Shown here piece by piece: positions 33,900 to 42,586 of a stretch of 64,000 nucleotides of DNA. Under the pieces are notes generated by a model. That model searched no databases. It was not told the origin of the DNA and was given only the letters and a program-made list of their open reading frames with translations. A program made the position numbers and the translations under genes. Origin of the DNA: Candidatus Poribacteria bacterium (GTDB lineage Bacteria; Poribacteria; WGA-4E; WGA-3G); contig VXMD01000026.1 in the NCBI GenBank assembly GCA_009841255.1, positions 91,787 to 155,786 of the forward strand, given 5' to 3'. How positions within the stretch are numbered: position 1 is the first letter of the stretch; each line of letters opens with the position of its first letter.

Positions 33900-34224
33900 C
33901 ATCGTCTTAGTAAGGTTTCCGGATTCCAACTTACTTTCAACCACCGTACGTCTAGGAGTCATTGTTCAAGCGGATAATCTTCAAACAGGTTTATCATAAG
34001 TAATCGTGGCGATGATTACTACCAAAATGTTCCGTACCAATCATCCGAGTCGAGTAACTATTCTCCTTTCTAACCGAGAAGGACAGCAATCGGGACTGCT
34101 TAGGAACTCGGTAGTGATGACTGATAATCTTGCTACAGTTGCAGACTCTGCAATTGACCGAGTCATTGGCTCGATTCCAATGGAAAAAATTGACATAGCT
34201 TTGCGACATACCTTGAATCTATAA
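33865..34224 (+). pseudogene. MazF/PemK-like toxin, nonsense mutation
   Basis: The reading frame from ATG 33865 gives LNYKRGDIVLVRFPDSNLL, RLGVIVQADNLQTGLS, then TAA at 33997-33999, and continues without shift as VIVAMITTKMF, RTNHPSRVTILLSNREGQQS, MTDNLATVADSAIDRVIGSI and ALRHTLNL. This is a full-length MazF-like endoribonuclease of about 119 codons. Relatives read ...GLSQVIVAMIT..., so the stop replaces a Gln codon (CAA to TAA, one transition). No other damage is seen, which points to recent inactivation, an assembly error or stop suppression. Confidence 0.8.
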
Positions 34225-34230
34225 CCGTTG

Positions 34231-36075
34231 ATGAATATTGACGGAGTTCGCTTCAAAAGCGAATTTACACTCGTAAAAATCGTCCTACTCTGTATTCTGA
34301 TTGCCTCAGCGGTTTTAGTGCTGCGGAACCTCGGACATAGTGGAATTACGTATTGGGACGAAGGGTTCCACGCCGTCGTCGCACGGAATTTGACGAAACA
34401 TCCGCTCAAATTCACGCTCTACGATCAGCCTTGGCTCCCTTATGATTACAAAGGTTGGGGTGAAAACCACATCTGGCTCCATAAACCGCCGGTGGCGATG
34501 TGGACAATCTGGTTCTCACACCTTATTTTCGGCATCAATACATTCGCGCTCCGGTTGCCGTCGGCAATCAGTCTGGTTGTAACGACGTGGTTGACGTTTC
34601 GGATCGCTGCGGATCTCTTTGACAAACGAGCAGGACTCATTGCGGCATTTCTCCAAGCGTTTAACCCGTTTCTCTTTGCGTCGGTTCACGGCTATCGCTA
34701 TTCGGATCACATCGACATCGCTTTGTTGCTCTGGGTTCAGGTTTCGTGTTGGTTCCTGCTCCGAGCGGTTCGGACCGGAAAACGGCGGAATTACATCTTA
34801 TCCGGTGTCGCGATGGGGATCGCCTATCTGTCGAAAAGTTACCTCGCGCTCATCACCTTTGGCATTGCATTGGTTGTTTGGGGGGTTGCTTGGTATACTG
34901 AACGGGGCAATCCGAGATCCAAGGATCGCAGCCCAAGCATCGCGCCGGGCGGATATACGGAAAGGAACCGAAAAACCTCAAGCCCATCTGACCGAACCGC
35001 AAGGAAAATTAAAATAAGCGATATTGGGATACAACTCTTAGCAGCAATTGCGACAGTCGCACCGTGGGTTATCTATTGTCTGGTTTACTATCGTAAAGAA
35101 TTCCTTTGGGAACATAAACGCGTGTTGGATCACCTCAACACCGATGTCGAAAGTTGGGGGGCGAGTTGGGATCGACCGCTATTTGACTATATGCCCTTGT
35201 TCTATCCGGTGTTCTATGCTGCCCTCGTTGCGGCGGTATTGTGTCTGTTGGTGGTTATGTTCAGACGCTGGAACTTAGCCGAACTATTTGTGTTAGCGTG
35301 GAGCATTGGGGTCATCGTTCCACACACGCTGGCAGAGACAAAAACGCCATCGGCAACGATGATCGCAGTGCCACCGTTGCTCATCTGTCTCGCAGCAGTC
35401 ATCAGCCGAGCGTGGCAACGACGGGACTGGATTTATACCGCTATTTGGATGGCAGGAATGCTAGCAATTACGATTATCTCCGGTGGACGGACTTTGGTCA
35501 AGGGACGGGACCAATTCGATGGACTGAAGAAAATCGCTCCCTTTATTGAGACGAATTTCTGGATTGTTGAGCAACTTGTTGGGTTTGGGGTGTTGCTCGC
35601 AATTTGCGCGGGTGTGTATATACTGGTTCGCCACCGCAATGTGCAAAGGTGGATATGGTTTGGATTCCGAACAGTGGCACTGATAATAGCGTTGTTCTAT
35701 GCAGGACGCTATGTTCATGCCGCTTACAGGGTCACGGAGCGGAATCTTCAGGTCCCCTTGTATGAAGTGAGTGGACAGCGTCTCCAACGTGAGATGCCAG
35801 AGAATGCCTGCTTCTTTCTTGACGATGAACGCGTCGGCGCACATTTCGATTTGATGTATTACGCCGACAGGTCAACGTATCAGATTTACAATAAGCACAT
35901 GAAGGCACCTCGCGATTTTAAGAGCCAAGCCGAGATAGCACGTGAAGCGGGTGCAATCCCGTATCTTTTCTCTGTCAAAGAAATAACTTATAATTATCCG
36001 CTGTTCATTGAAGGCGAAGTGGACAGCGGGAATGGAAAAATGCAACGGTATCGGGTTTTTGAAATTACGGATTAA
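34231..36075 (+). CDS. GT39/ArnT-like membrane glycosyltransferase with in-frame repeat
   Basis: A 614-aa polytopic membrane protein of the PMT/ArnT (GT-C) type, transferring sugar from a polyprenyl phosphate donor at the periplasmic face. The loop 1 catalytic motif is ITYWDEGFHAVVARNL (Asp-Glu), followed by many hydrophobic helices. Between two membrane segments, residues about 226-262 (YTERGNPRSKDR, SPSIAPGGYTERNRK, SPSDRTARKIKI) are encoded by a copy of the mosaic repeat, inserted without breaking the frame. Removing it leaves a normal loop. The ATG at 34231 is used; TTG at 34228 is adjacent. Confidence 0.85.
   Translation: MNIDGVRFKSEFTLVKIVLLCILIASAVLVLRNLGHSGITYWDEGFHAVVARNLTKHPLKFTLYDQPWLPYDYKGWGENHIWLHKPPVAMWTIWFSHLIFGINTFALRLPSAISLVVTTWLTFRIAADLFDKRAGLIAAFLQAFNPFLFASVHGYRYSDHIDIALLLWVQVSCWFLLRAVRTGKRRNYILSGVAMGIAYLSKSYLALITFGIALVVWGVAWYTERGNPRSKDRSPSIAPGGYTERNRKTSSPSDRTARKIKISDIGIQLLAAIATVAPWVIYCLVYYRKEFLWEHKRVLDHLNTDVESWGASWDRPLFDYMPLFYPVFYAALVAAVLCLLVVMFRRWNLAELFVLAWSIGVIVPHTLAETKTPSATMIAVPPLLICLAAVISRAWQRRDWIYTAIWMAGMLAITIISGGRTLVKGRDQFDGLKKIAPFIETNFWIVEQLVGFGVLLAICAGVYILVRHRNVQRWIWFGFRTVALIIALFYAGRYVHAAYRVTERNLQVPLYEVSGQRLQREMPENACFFLDDERVGAHFDLMYYADRSTYQIYNKHMKAPRDFKSQAEIAREAGAIPYLFSVKEITYNYPLFIEGEVDSGNGKMQRYRVFEITD
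34906..35015 (+). repeat. Mosaic repeat copy R5, inside a coding sequence
   Basis: Carries CGGGCGGATATACGGAAAGG, AACCTCAAGCCCATCTG and the terminal box ACCGAACCGCAAGG plus AAAATTAAAATAA. All of it is read in the glycosyltransferase frame with no stop codon, giving a basic, disordered-looking insert ending ARKIKI. The left boundary is approximate. Confidence 0.75.
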
Positions 36076-36100
36076 CTTATAACGGGGCGACTAACCGATA

Positions 36101-36250
36101 TTCAAAAATCAAGCCCGAAACAACGTGGAGGGGTTTTGCTTGGGGTTTTTGCTTGGGTGTTTCTGCGTATTTCTGCGTATTTCTTCAACTCGAACACGAA
36201 AACCTTCAAGTATCAAAAACTATTACTTATCCGCAAGGAAAATCAAAAAA
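36101..36250 (+). repeat. Mosaic repeat copy R6, supplies RBS of secreted protein gene
   Basis: AAGCCCGAAACAACG, then GGAGGGGTTTTGCTTGGGG and a duplicated TTTTTGCTTGGG, TTCTGCGTATTTCTGCGTAT, TCGAACACGAAAACC and the terminal box CCGCAAGGAAAATCAAAAAA flush with the ATG at 36251. An upstream ATG at 36125 opens a long hydrophobic-looking reading of the repeat itself but is not the natural start. Confidence 0.75.
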
Positions 36251-39226
36251 ATGAAATTATTACGATTTATATGCTTATCTATAATTCTTGCGCTCATTGT
36301 GTTATCGGTGAGTGCAGATGTGGATTGGAAAGCCCTTGATGTCGGCAACCTATCGTCTGCTATCTATAACACAGCAGTCGTTGGGTTCCCGAGTAACCCT
36401 ACCGCGAACCCATCGGGATGGTGGCCCGCGGGAACAAACGATTCCTATATCTTCGAGGGAGATATCTGGATCGGTGCGAAAAAAGGCGGTGAGGTCGGTG
36501 TTTCTGCCTCAGATGGCAGGCACAGCGAAATTTGGCCCACTGACGACGTGCCAGAGGTTATCTCAGACAAACCCGGTGTGACGACAAAAGGAACGCCAAC
36601 GAACCAAGCGATCATGTTCAGATGCTCCGATACAAATCCTGAGGCAAATAAGGATTTGATTCTGGGTTTAGAACTTGAAGTTAACGGCTTCCAATGGAGT
36701 TACGCCCCGCTCTACGACTTCTTCATCTTGGAGTATAATGTCAAAAACGTTGGCGCTGACACACTTGAAGACTTGTTTATGGCGTTCCGTTACGATGTGG
36801 ACATCTCCAGTAACGAGACAGGGACAGCGAGTTACTCCGCAGATGATTTCGTCGCTCTGGACCAGACGCCAGATGCGCTCAATCCAGTGGATCACCCGAA
36901 CCGTTACCTCTCTTACGGATTCTCCAACGCCTCCGCGCCTGGGTATATCGGCTTACGGGTATTGGATGCGTATATAGGGGAGAATGCTGAGGATCCAACG
37001 GCAAAAATTCCTTTCACAGCACACAAACGGATTACGATTACCACGGACCCAACGACGGATGCGGAGATGTACGCTTTAATTAGTACGCCGGGTGTCGAGC
37101 CGCTCCCAGCAAACTATGACGACCAGCGTTTTATTCAGTCCTACGGACCGGTTGCGTCGCTTGCGCCGGGTGAGTCCTTCAACATCATTATCGCTGTGGC
37201 AATCGGTGAAGGACTGGCGGGTTTGCAATCGTCTTCGGACTGGGCACAGAAGTTATACGACGATGGCTACGTTGCCCCGGCACCGCCGCCTTCCCCACTG
37301 GTAACTGTTTATCCTGCCGATAAACAGGTGACACTCGTCTGGGAAAGTGAGGGGCGCTGGGTGGATGCAGGAGTCGGCAAGCGCATCGAAGAATATATCG
37401 ATGTGACCGACCCAGAGAAAATCTTTGAGGGATACCGGGTTTACAGACGCGATGTTTCTTATGATGAATCCACTGGTAACCCTGTTGAGGATTGGACAAT
37501 GCTCATGGAATTCGACAAACCGAGTGCGACGGGCAATTTCTTTACGGTGTCGCATGTCGGTAAGCAGTCGGATGCCACTATAGAAAGCATGGGCGATGAA
37601 CCTTTCTTCGCGGATTTCTTCAAAAACGCCGTCTACGTCATCAAATTCAACTCCAGCACAGATTTTGAAGTCATTAACACGACACTGTGGGAGGTTATGG
37701 CGTATAATACCGCGTTCCCAGGGAACGGCGGTGGATACGTTATCATCAAAGATCCGAATACAGGCGAACCGTATCCTGACGGGACATATCGTTCCGGTGC
37801 TCGGATCTACTTCGGTGGACTCTATGTGCAAATTAGCGACGGTCCCTCGGGACCCCCTGTTGCTGGTGACATCTTCCAAGTCGTCTCGACCCCTTCGCAG
37901 GCACTCGGTGAGGACGTAGGGATCAAAAATTTCTACACCGACGCAGGCTTAACCAACGGGCTTGAATACACCTATGCGGTGACCTCGTTTGATACGGGTA
38001 ATCCGAAAACGGGGTTGATCTCAATGGAGAGTAGCCAAATCGAGACGATGGTTCACGTTGTTCCACGTGCCCAGCCTGCGGGATACCGAGAACCTGCTGT
38101 TGATATAGAACAGCAAGGACAGGGAAGTGTGACCGTCGAACCGACGGTCCTTGCACCCAACAAAATTACCGGTCACCAATATAAAATCGTCTGGTACGGC
38201 GCAAAACAAACAGGTCCCGGAGCATATATCACAGGTCCCGGGTATCAACCGCCCGCTTATGAGATTGTTAATATGACGACCGACAAAATTGTCGTCGAGA
38301 AACAGTCTTTTGACTGGTTCGACCCTCTCCACGGTGAAGCTATTGAAGTACTTTCCCCGATGTTCGATGGTATCGTCTTGAAGATAACAGGGGTCAACGT
38401 ATACTACGGCAGTCCGATGGAAAATCCGATTGACGACGTTAAACTGACGGCAGGCACAGTGACGGGGTGGGAGGTAAACATTCAATCTCCAGGTGCCGGT
38501 GAGAACACGTGGCCGAACATCTTTTGGGCAACGTATTATCGTCCACATACGTATTCAATCACGTTTGTCGACGATACCCACGTCAAGGTGGTAGATGAGG
38601 ATACGGGTGAAGAAATCCAATTCAACGACCAGCGCGCTGCTGGATACGCAATTCTCACAGGTACGGGTTGGCGTGATACATATAACCCAGCGGAAACACC
38701 CGGTTTCTTCCGGATTTTTATTCGCGGTGGATACGTCTTTATAAAAGATCCAAACGGTGAAATCTCCGCTGGAGATGTCTTCACCGTCGACATGGGCGGC
38801 GTCAGTGCACCACAAGATGGAGATGAATTTCTCTTGAATACAAGAGAGGAAACCTTGTCGCCTGAAGACATTGAGGCGGATCTCGGGAAGATTCGGGTCG
38901 TCCCAAACCCATATTTCGTTACGAACAGAGCGGTCCTGTCCGAAGGAACGGACAAGATCTTCTTCACGCACCTTCCGCCGCGATGTACCATCCGAATTTA
39001 CACGTTAGCGGGTGAATTAGTCCGAACGCTTGAACACGAGAGCACTGCCCTTTATAACCCGGGTGAACGGGCGCAAGGCGACAAAGGCGGAACTGCATCA
39101 TTTGAACTCCTTAATCGCTACAACCAGGCACTCGCAAGTGGCGTTTATATCTTCCATGTTGAAGCCAGAGACGAAAATGATGAAGTCGTCGGTAACAAAA
39201 TTGGCAGATTCGCGATCATTCGATAG
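36251..39226 (+). CDS. Large secreted protein with C-terminal FlgD-like sorting domain
   Basis: A 991-aa exported protein. A signal peptide (LLRFICLSIILALIVLSVSA) is cut before DVDWKALDVG. The body has beta-rich Fn3-like segments (VTVYPADKQVTLVWE, GYRVYRRDVSYDESTG). The C-terminus is IRVVPNPYFVTNRAV, TIRIYTLAGELVRTLEHEST, ALASGVYIFHVEARDE and GRFAIIR, the FlgD/type-IX-like C-terminal domain pattern. Such domains target cargo for T9SS-type secretion in Bacteroidetes and related lineages. The next gene encodes a PorV-like protein, which fits. The AAGG of repeat R6 is the only Shine-Dalgarno. Confidence 0.82.
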   Translation: MKLLRFICLSIILALIVLSVSADVDWKALDVGNLSSAIYNTAVVGFPSNPTANPSGWWPAGTNDSYIFEGDIWIGAKKGGEVGVSASDGRHSEIWPTDDVPEVISDKPGVTTKGTPTNQAIMFRCSDTNPEANKDLILGLELEVNGFQWSYAPLYDFFILEYNVKNVGADTLEDLFMAFRYDVDISSNETGTASYSADDFVALDQTPDALNPVDHPNRYLSYGFSNASAPGYIGLRVLDAYIGENAEDPTAKIPFTAHKRITITTDPTTDAEMYALISTPGVEPLPANYDDQRFIQSYGPVASLAPGESFNIIIAVAIGEGLAGLQSSSDWAQKLYDDGYVAPAPPPSPLVTVYPADKQVTLVWESEGRWVDAGVGKRIEEYIDVTDPEKIFEGYRVYRRDVSYDESTGNPVEDWTMLMEFDKPSATGNFFTVSHVGKQSDATIESMGDEPFFADFFKNAVYVIKFNSSTDFEVINTTLWEVMAYNTAFPGNGGGYVIIKDPNTGEPYPDGTYRSGARIYFGGLYVQISDGPSGPPVAGDIFQVVSTPSQALGEDVGIKNFYTDAGLTNGLEYTYAVTSFDTGNPKTGLISMESSQIETMVHVVPRAQPAGYREPAVDIEQQGQGSVTVEPTVLAPNKITGHQYKIVWYGAKQTGPGAYITGPGYQPPAYEIVNMTTDKIVVEKQSFDWFDPLHGEAIEVLSPMFDGIVLKITGVNVYYGSPMENPIDDVKLTAGTVTGWEVNIQSPGAGENTWPNIFWATYYRPHTYSITFVDDTHVKVVDEDTGEEIQFNDQRAAGYAILTGTGWRDTYNPAETPGFFRIFIRGGYVFIKDPNGEISAGDVFTVDMGGVSAPQDGDEFLLNTREETLSPEDIEADLGKIRVVPNPYFVTNRAVLSEGTDKIFFTHLPPRCTIRIYTLAGELVRTLEHESTALYNPGERAQGDKGGTASFELLNRYNQALASGVYIFHVEARDENDEVVGNKIGRFAIIR

Positions 39227-39233
39227 CACATTC

Positions 39234-39262
39234 CTTGTAGGAGCGAGTTCCAACTCGCGATA
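39234..39262 (+). repeat. Gene-end hairpin (GTAGGAGCGAG type)
   Basis: TTGTAGGAGCGAGTT and AACTCGCGATA: GCGAGTT and AACTCGC pair (39243-39258) with a 2-nt loop. It begins 8 bp after the stop of the large secreted protein gene and is followed by repeat R7. Related elements are at 49928, 51268 and 58976. Confidence 0.5.
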
Positions 39263-39269
39263 TATTTCA

Positions 39270-39368
39270 TCAAAAACCATAGCCCGTAATGAAATGGAGG
39301 GCGAATTTATGAAAGGCACTTCAACTATGAAACCTGCGTTGTTTCTCCGCAAGGAAAAATTAAAAAAT
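39270..39368 (+). repeat. Mosaic repeat copy R7, encodes start of PorV-like gene
   Basis: TAGCCCGTAATGAAATGGAG, then GGCGAATTTATGAAAGGCAC, and the terminal box CTCCGCAAGGAAAAATTAAAAA (39346-39367). The GGAGG here is 8 nt before the ATG at 39309, so the gene starts inside the repeat and the terminal box is translated as FLRKEKLKN. Confidence 0.75.
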
Positions 39369-40415
39369 ACGCTATTATTCATACTTCTTTTACTGTGGAG
39401 TGTGCCCAGTCATGCGACAACCAATGTCGGCACAGCGGGTGCACAGTTTCTGAAAATTGGTCCCGGTGCGCGGGTAGACAGTCTCGGTGGTGCATTTGGT
39501 GCGCTCGCTAACGACGTAACCAGTATCTATTGGAACCCAGCAGGGATAAGCCAGCTCGAAAAAACCAGTTTTTCGGACACACATACCGTTTGGCTTGCCG
39601 ATGTCCGCTATAATTATCTAGCGTTCGCAACGCCGATAAAAAATATCGGCACCTTGGGTGCGAGCGTCACATTTCTCAACGTCCCTGATACGGAGATTAC
39701 AACATTGGCGAAACCCGACGGGACGGGTCTCTGGTATTCCGCTTATGATACTGCCGTCTCGTTGGCGTATGCCCGGCAGCTTTACAAACAGGAATCCGGC
39801 GTTAAGTTGTCTGTCGGTATTAACGCGAAATACATCCACCAGCAGATCCACCGTGAAAGTGCCAGGGGTGTTGCGATTGATGTCGGCACCTTGTACCATA
39901 CCGGCTGGCGAAGTTTACGGATCGGGATGTGTTTCTCGAACTTTGGACCGGAGATGCGCTTCGGTGGTCCCGATTTGACAAGCGGGGCAGAGGTTGCAGG
40001 CGACCCAAGGATAGCGAGTTACCGTCCGTTTCCAGACACAACAAATCCCGCACGGAAAGCAGAATTAGAGACGATTGAGTTCCCGTTACCTTCCAATTTT
40101 CGGCTCGGACTCGCCTACGATGTTATTGATTCCGGGGACAACCTCCTCACCCTCGCTCTCGATGCCAACCATCCCAATGACAACAGTGAACGTCTGAACA
40201 TCGGCATGGAGTACTGGTACAGAAAAATGGCGGCGATTCGGGGCGGTTACAAATTCCGATTGGGTGAAGACCGCGCAGATGATGAAGAGGGGCTTACACT
40301 CGGTTTGGGCATCCACCTGAACCTTGGCAGAAGGGTCCTTTCTCTCGATTATGCATACGCTGATTTCGGACGCCTACAACAGGTACACCGGGTGAGTGTT
40401 GGACTCCAATTTTAG
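39309..40415 (+). CDS. PorV/PorQ-like outer-membrane barrel protein
   Basis: A 368-aa protein: basic n-region (MKPALFLRKEKLKN, partly repeat-encoded), hydrophobic LLFILLLLWSVPSHA, then TNVGTAGAQFLKIGPGARVD, SLGGAFGALANDVTSIYWNP and AGISQLEK. These glycine-rich turns at the start are the hallmark of the PorV/PorQ (UPF0164) family, and the protein ends in aromatic SVGLQF like outer-membrane barrels. In T9SS PorV is a shuttle for cargo with C-terminal sorting domains, and the upstream gene encodes such a cargo-like protein. Starts at 39309 or 39327 are possible; 39309 has the better Shine-Dalgarno. Confidence 0.82.
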   Translation: MKGTSTMKPALFLRKEKLKNTLLFILLLLWSVPSHATTNVGTAGAQFLKIGPGARVDSLGGAFGALANDVTSIYWNPAGISQLEKTSFSDTHTVWLADVRYNYLAFATPIKNIGTLGASVTFLNVPDTEITTLAKPDGTGLWYSAYDTAVSLAYARQLYKQESGVKLSVGINAKYIHQQIHRESARGVAIDVGTLYHTGWRSLRIGMCFSNFGPEMRFGGPDLTSGAEVAGDPRIASYRPFPDTTNPARKAELETIEFPLPSNFRLGLAYDVIDSGDNLLTLALDANHPNDNSERLNIGMEYWYRKMAAIRGGYKFRLGEDRADDEEGLTLGLGIHLNLGRRVLSLDYAYADFGRLQQVHRVSVGLQF

Positions 40416-40551
40416 AAAGTGATGATGCGGAGAACGGGATAATCCTAAATTTGCTTCAAGAAGTCTGTGGAACTCCGCCCACGCTAATCCTGTCTTAAGA
40501 AACATCACTTCTAACGGCAGATTTTGAAAATTTGCAAACCTTACGAAAAAT

Positions 40552-41955
40552 ATGACAAACACACCGAACATCGTTTATCTCTTAGCAGATCAGATTCGCG
40601 CCTGTTCGCTACCTGTATACGGCGATACACAGATCGAAACACCGCACATCGACCGGCTCGCACAGGAGGGCACTGTCTTTTCAAACGCAGTCGCTACTGC
40701 ACCTGTCTGCACCCCCTACCGCTCTATGCTACTCACCGGACGGCATCCACAGACAACTGGACATCTCATTAATTTCGTCAGAACCCGACACGATGAGATC
40801 GGACTCGGCGATGTTTTCAGCAGAAACGGTTACCGGACGGCGTGGGTCGGCAAATGGCATCTCCACACCGGTTCATTCCCAGAAATCGGTGGACGTGACT
40901 ACGTCCCTGAAGGGCGTGACCGTCTCGGATTCCAACATTGGCGTGGCTACAATTTCCACACCGACTATTTCGACGGGACTGTAAATCTTGACGATTGGCG
41001 GAACGAAAAATGGGAGGGTTACGAGACCAATGCCCTAAACCGATACGCTTTCCAGTTCATGGATGACGTAGAAGACGATACGCCGTTTTGTTTGTTTATC
41101 TCTCCGCACCAAGCGCATTCCACGCCTTACGAGTTTGCCCCACCGGAATACTATGATCGGCTACCCACAGAACTTCAACTACCGGAAAATGTTCCAGATT
41201 CGGTCAAAGAGCAATCGTTAGAAATCTACCGACATTACCTCGCCATGACGCTAACGGTGGACGATATGCTCGGTGAGCTGATGGCGTATCTCGAAAGAAC
41301 AGGACGCGTCGAAAACACGCTGCTCGTTTTCGAATCCGACCACGGCACACAGGGCGGTGCGCAAGGCATCAATTTCTGGGCGAAGCGCGAGCCTTACGAA
41401 GAATCCATCAAGGTGCCGCTGATTATGCGTTTGCCCGGCGTTTTCGATGGGAATCGCACCTGTAATACGCTCACTTCTCCCGTAGACCTGTTCCCATCGC
41501 TCTGCGGGTTATGCGGTATCCAACCCCCCCGAACCGTTGAAGGCTACGACTTATCCGCCTCTTGGCGTGGTGAAACCGATGCCTTTGAACAGGACGCTGT
41601 CCTGACGATGAACTTCGGATCGACCTACGATTATCTGATTGATGGGAATGAGTGGCGTGGTGTGCGCACTAAAACGCATAGTTACGCTCGTTGGCTGGAT
41701 GGTAAACGGATGTTATACGACGTGGAAACGGATCCGCTGCAGATGGACAATCTGATTGACGCACCCGAAGCGCGATCGTTCGCGGACGAAATGGAGAACA
41801 CGCTCACAAATTTGATGGATGCCCGCAACGACACACTCCAGCCCGCGACGCGTTATACGGATTGGTATGACGCCCAACGTCGCATCGTGCGCAATGCCCA
41901 CGGTCCCCTTGGCGATCCAGAGGACGAACCGGATTGGTCGTTATTGAAACCTTAA
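40552..41955 (+). CDS. Sulfatase (Cys-type)
   Basis: An arylsulfatase-superfamily hydrolase of 467 aa. PNIVYLLADQIRACSLPVYG is the metal-binding start, VCTPYRSMLLTGRHPQTTGH contains the C-x-P-x-R formylglycine motif (Cys about 52), and later VFESDHGTQGG and AKREPYEESIKVPLIMRLPG complete the metal site and fold. Maturation needs a formylglycine-generating enzyme, not encoded here. There is no signal peptide. Substrates in sponge symbionts are thought to be sulfated glycans; here the target is unknown. Confidence 0.92.
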   Translation: MTNTPNIVYLLADQIRACSLPVYGDTQIETPHIDRLAQEGTVFSNAVATAPVCTPYRSMLLTGRHPQTTGHLINFVRTRHDEIGLGDVFSRNGYRTAWVGKWHLHTGSFPEIGGRDYVPEGRDRLGFQHWRGYNFHTDYFDGTVNLDDWRNEKWEGYETNALNRYAFQFMDDVEDDTPFCLFISPHQAHSTPYEFAPPEYYDRLPTELQLPENVPDSVKEQSLEIYRHYLAMTLTVDDMLGELMAYLERTGRVENTLLVFESDHGTQGGAQGINFWAKREPYEESIKVPLIMRLPGVFDGNRTCNTLTSPVDLFPSLCGLCGIQPPRTVEGYDLSASWRGETDAFEQDAVLTMNFGSTYDYLIDGNEWRGVRTKTHSYARWLDGKRMLYDVETDPLQMDNLIDAPEARSFADEMENTLTNLMDARNDTLQPATRYTDWYDAQRRIVRNAHGPLGDPEDEPDWSLLKP

Positions 41956-41970
41956 AGTTGAGACATTCCC

Positions 41971-42054
41971 TTGACACGACCCGACATTATCCAAACAATA
42001 CTCAAAGATAGCAATTACCACCTTGATTTCTTCACAGGTGATGAAGTTCAGTAG
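41971..42054 (+). pseudogene. 5' scrap of an HsdR_N-type restriction gene
   Basis: TTG at 41971 opens a 27-codon frame LTRPDIIQTILKDSN, YHLDFFTGDEVQ that stops at 42054. The pattern (T/L)R..I...L..S.YHL.LF...EI is the usual N-terminus of restriction enzymes with an HsdR_N domain fused to a methyltransferase. Nothing recognisable follows, so this is a truncated remnant. Confidence is limited by its size. Confidence 0.4.
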
Positions 42055-42116
42055 CTTGATGTAGACATCAGTGCGTAAAATCTACTATCAATGAACCTAC
42101 CCTGTATCTAATACGC

Positions 42117-42347
42117 TCAGTCTGTCCCTACGAGTGCCTCTTGTACTTTGCGGGGCAGCTGAAGAAAAATGAAATAGGATTCGGGATACAAATAATCCTC
42201 TTGGGACTCATCAATGACTCGTAGGTATCCCTCTTGTGCTGCCTTTTCATCTGGCAAAATTTGGTAGCACTTTCGCTTCTCTAAGTCTTCACAACCGCTG
42301 TTCTCAATGCAAAGCACAAATTGTGTTTCTGACAGTTTCTGTTTCAT
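42117..42347 (-). CDS. Small conserved protein, gene pair B
   Basis: A 76-aa protein: QFVLCIENSGCEDLEKRKCY, ILPDEKAAQEGYLRVIDESQ, EDYLYPESYFIFLQLP. Small proteins with this sequence pattern (FV.CI.N....LE..K.Y..LPD..A...G..RVIDESGEDYLYP) are widespread in bacteria without a known function, usually next to a partner like the one at 42353. The ATG at 42347 lies 5 bp after the partner's stop codon. Confidence 0.65.
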   Translation of the reverse strand: MKQKLSETQFVLCIENSGCEDLEKRKCYQILPDEKAAQEGYLRVIDESQEDYLYPESYFIFLQLPRKVQEALVGTD

Positions 42348-42352
42348 CGTTT

Positions 42353-42586
42353 TTAGTCTAGGAATCGTTTAATTTTTATCTTTTTTCGCCCAATTCCATG
42401 GGCTTCATACCAATGAATCTCTGCTCTTCGGATACTGCTTGTCGACAGCCGAACATAGGCAATCCCCTTAAGTTTCCGCCATCTTCCAGAACCATATTGT
42501 TCACGGAGCCTCCGAATCTCACGGATTCGTCTACCTACAGCAATCGTCTCAATATCCTCAATCGCGCCAATAATTTCAAAGGGCAT
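42353..42586 (-). CDS. Small conserved protein, gene pair A
   Basis: A 77-aa basic protein: MPFEIIGAIEDIETIAVGRR, REQYGSGRWRKLKGIAYVRL, AEIHWYEAHGIGRKKIKIKR. The GRWRKLKG and ELHWYEAHG.G..E.K.K pattern is typical of a small family commonly paired with proteins like the one at 42117. The arrangement of two short, tightly spaced genes suggests a toxin-antitoxin-like or regulatory pair, but this is not established. Confidence 0.65.
   Translation of the reverse strand: MPFEIIGAIEDIETIAVGRRIREIRRLREQYGSGRWRKLKGIAYVRLSTSSIRRAEIHWYEAHGIGRKKIKIKRFLD

Noticed and set aside
36125-36250. Upstream extension of the secreted protein gene reading MEGFCLGFLLGCFCVFLRI from inside the repeat
   Set aside because: The ATG at 36251 directly follows the repeat box and gives a standard signal peptide; the extension is a translation of repeat sequence, and the same peptide appears antisense at 45.8 kb.
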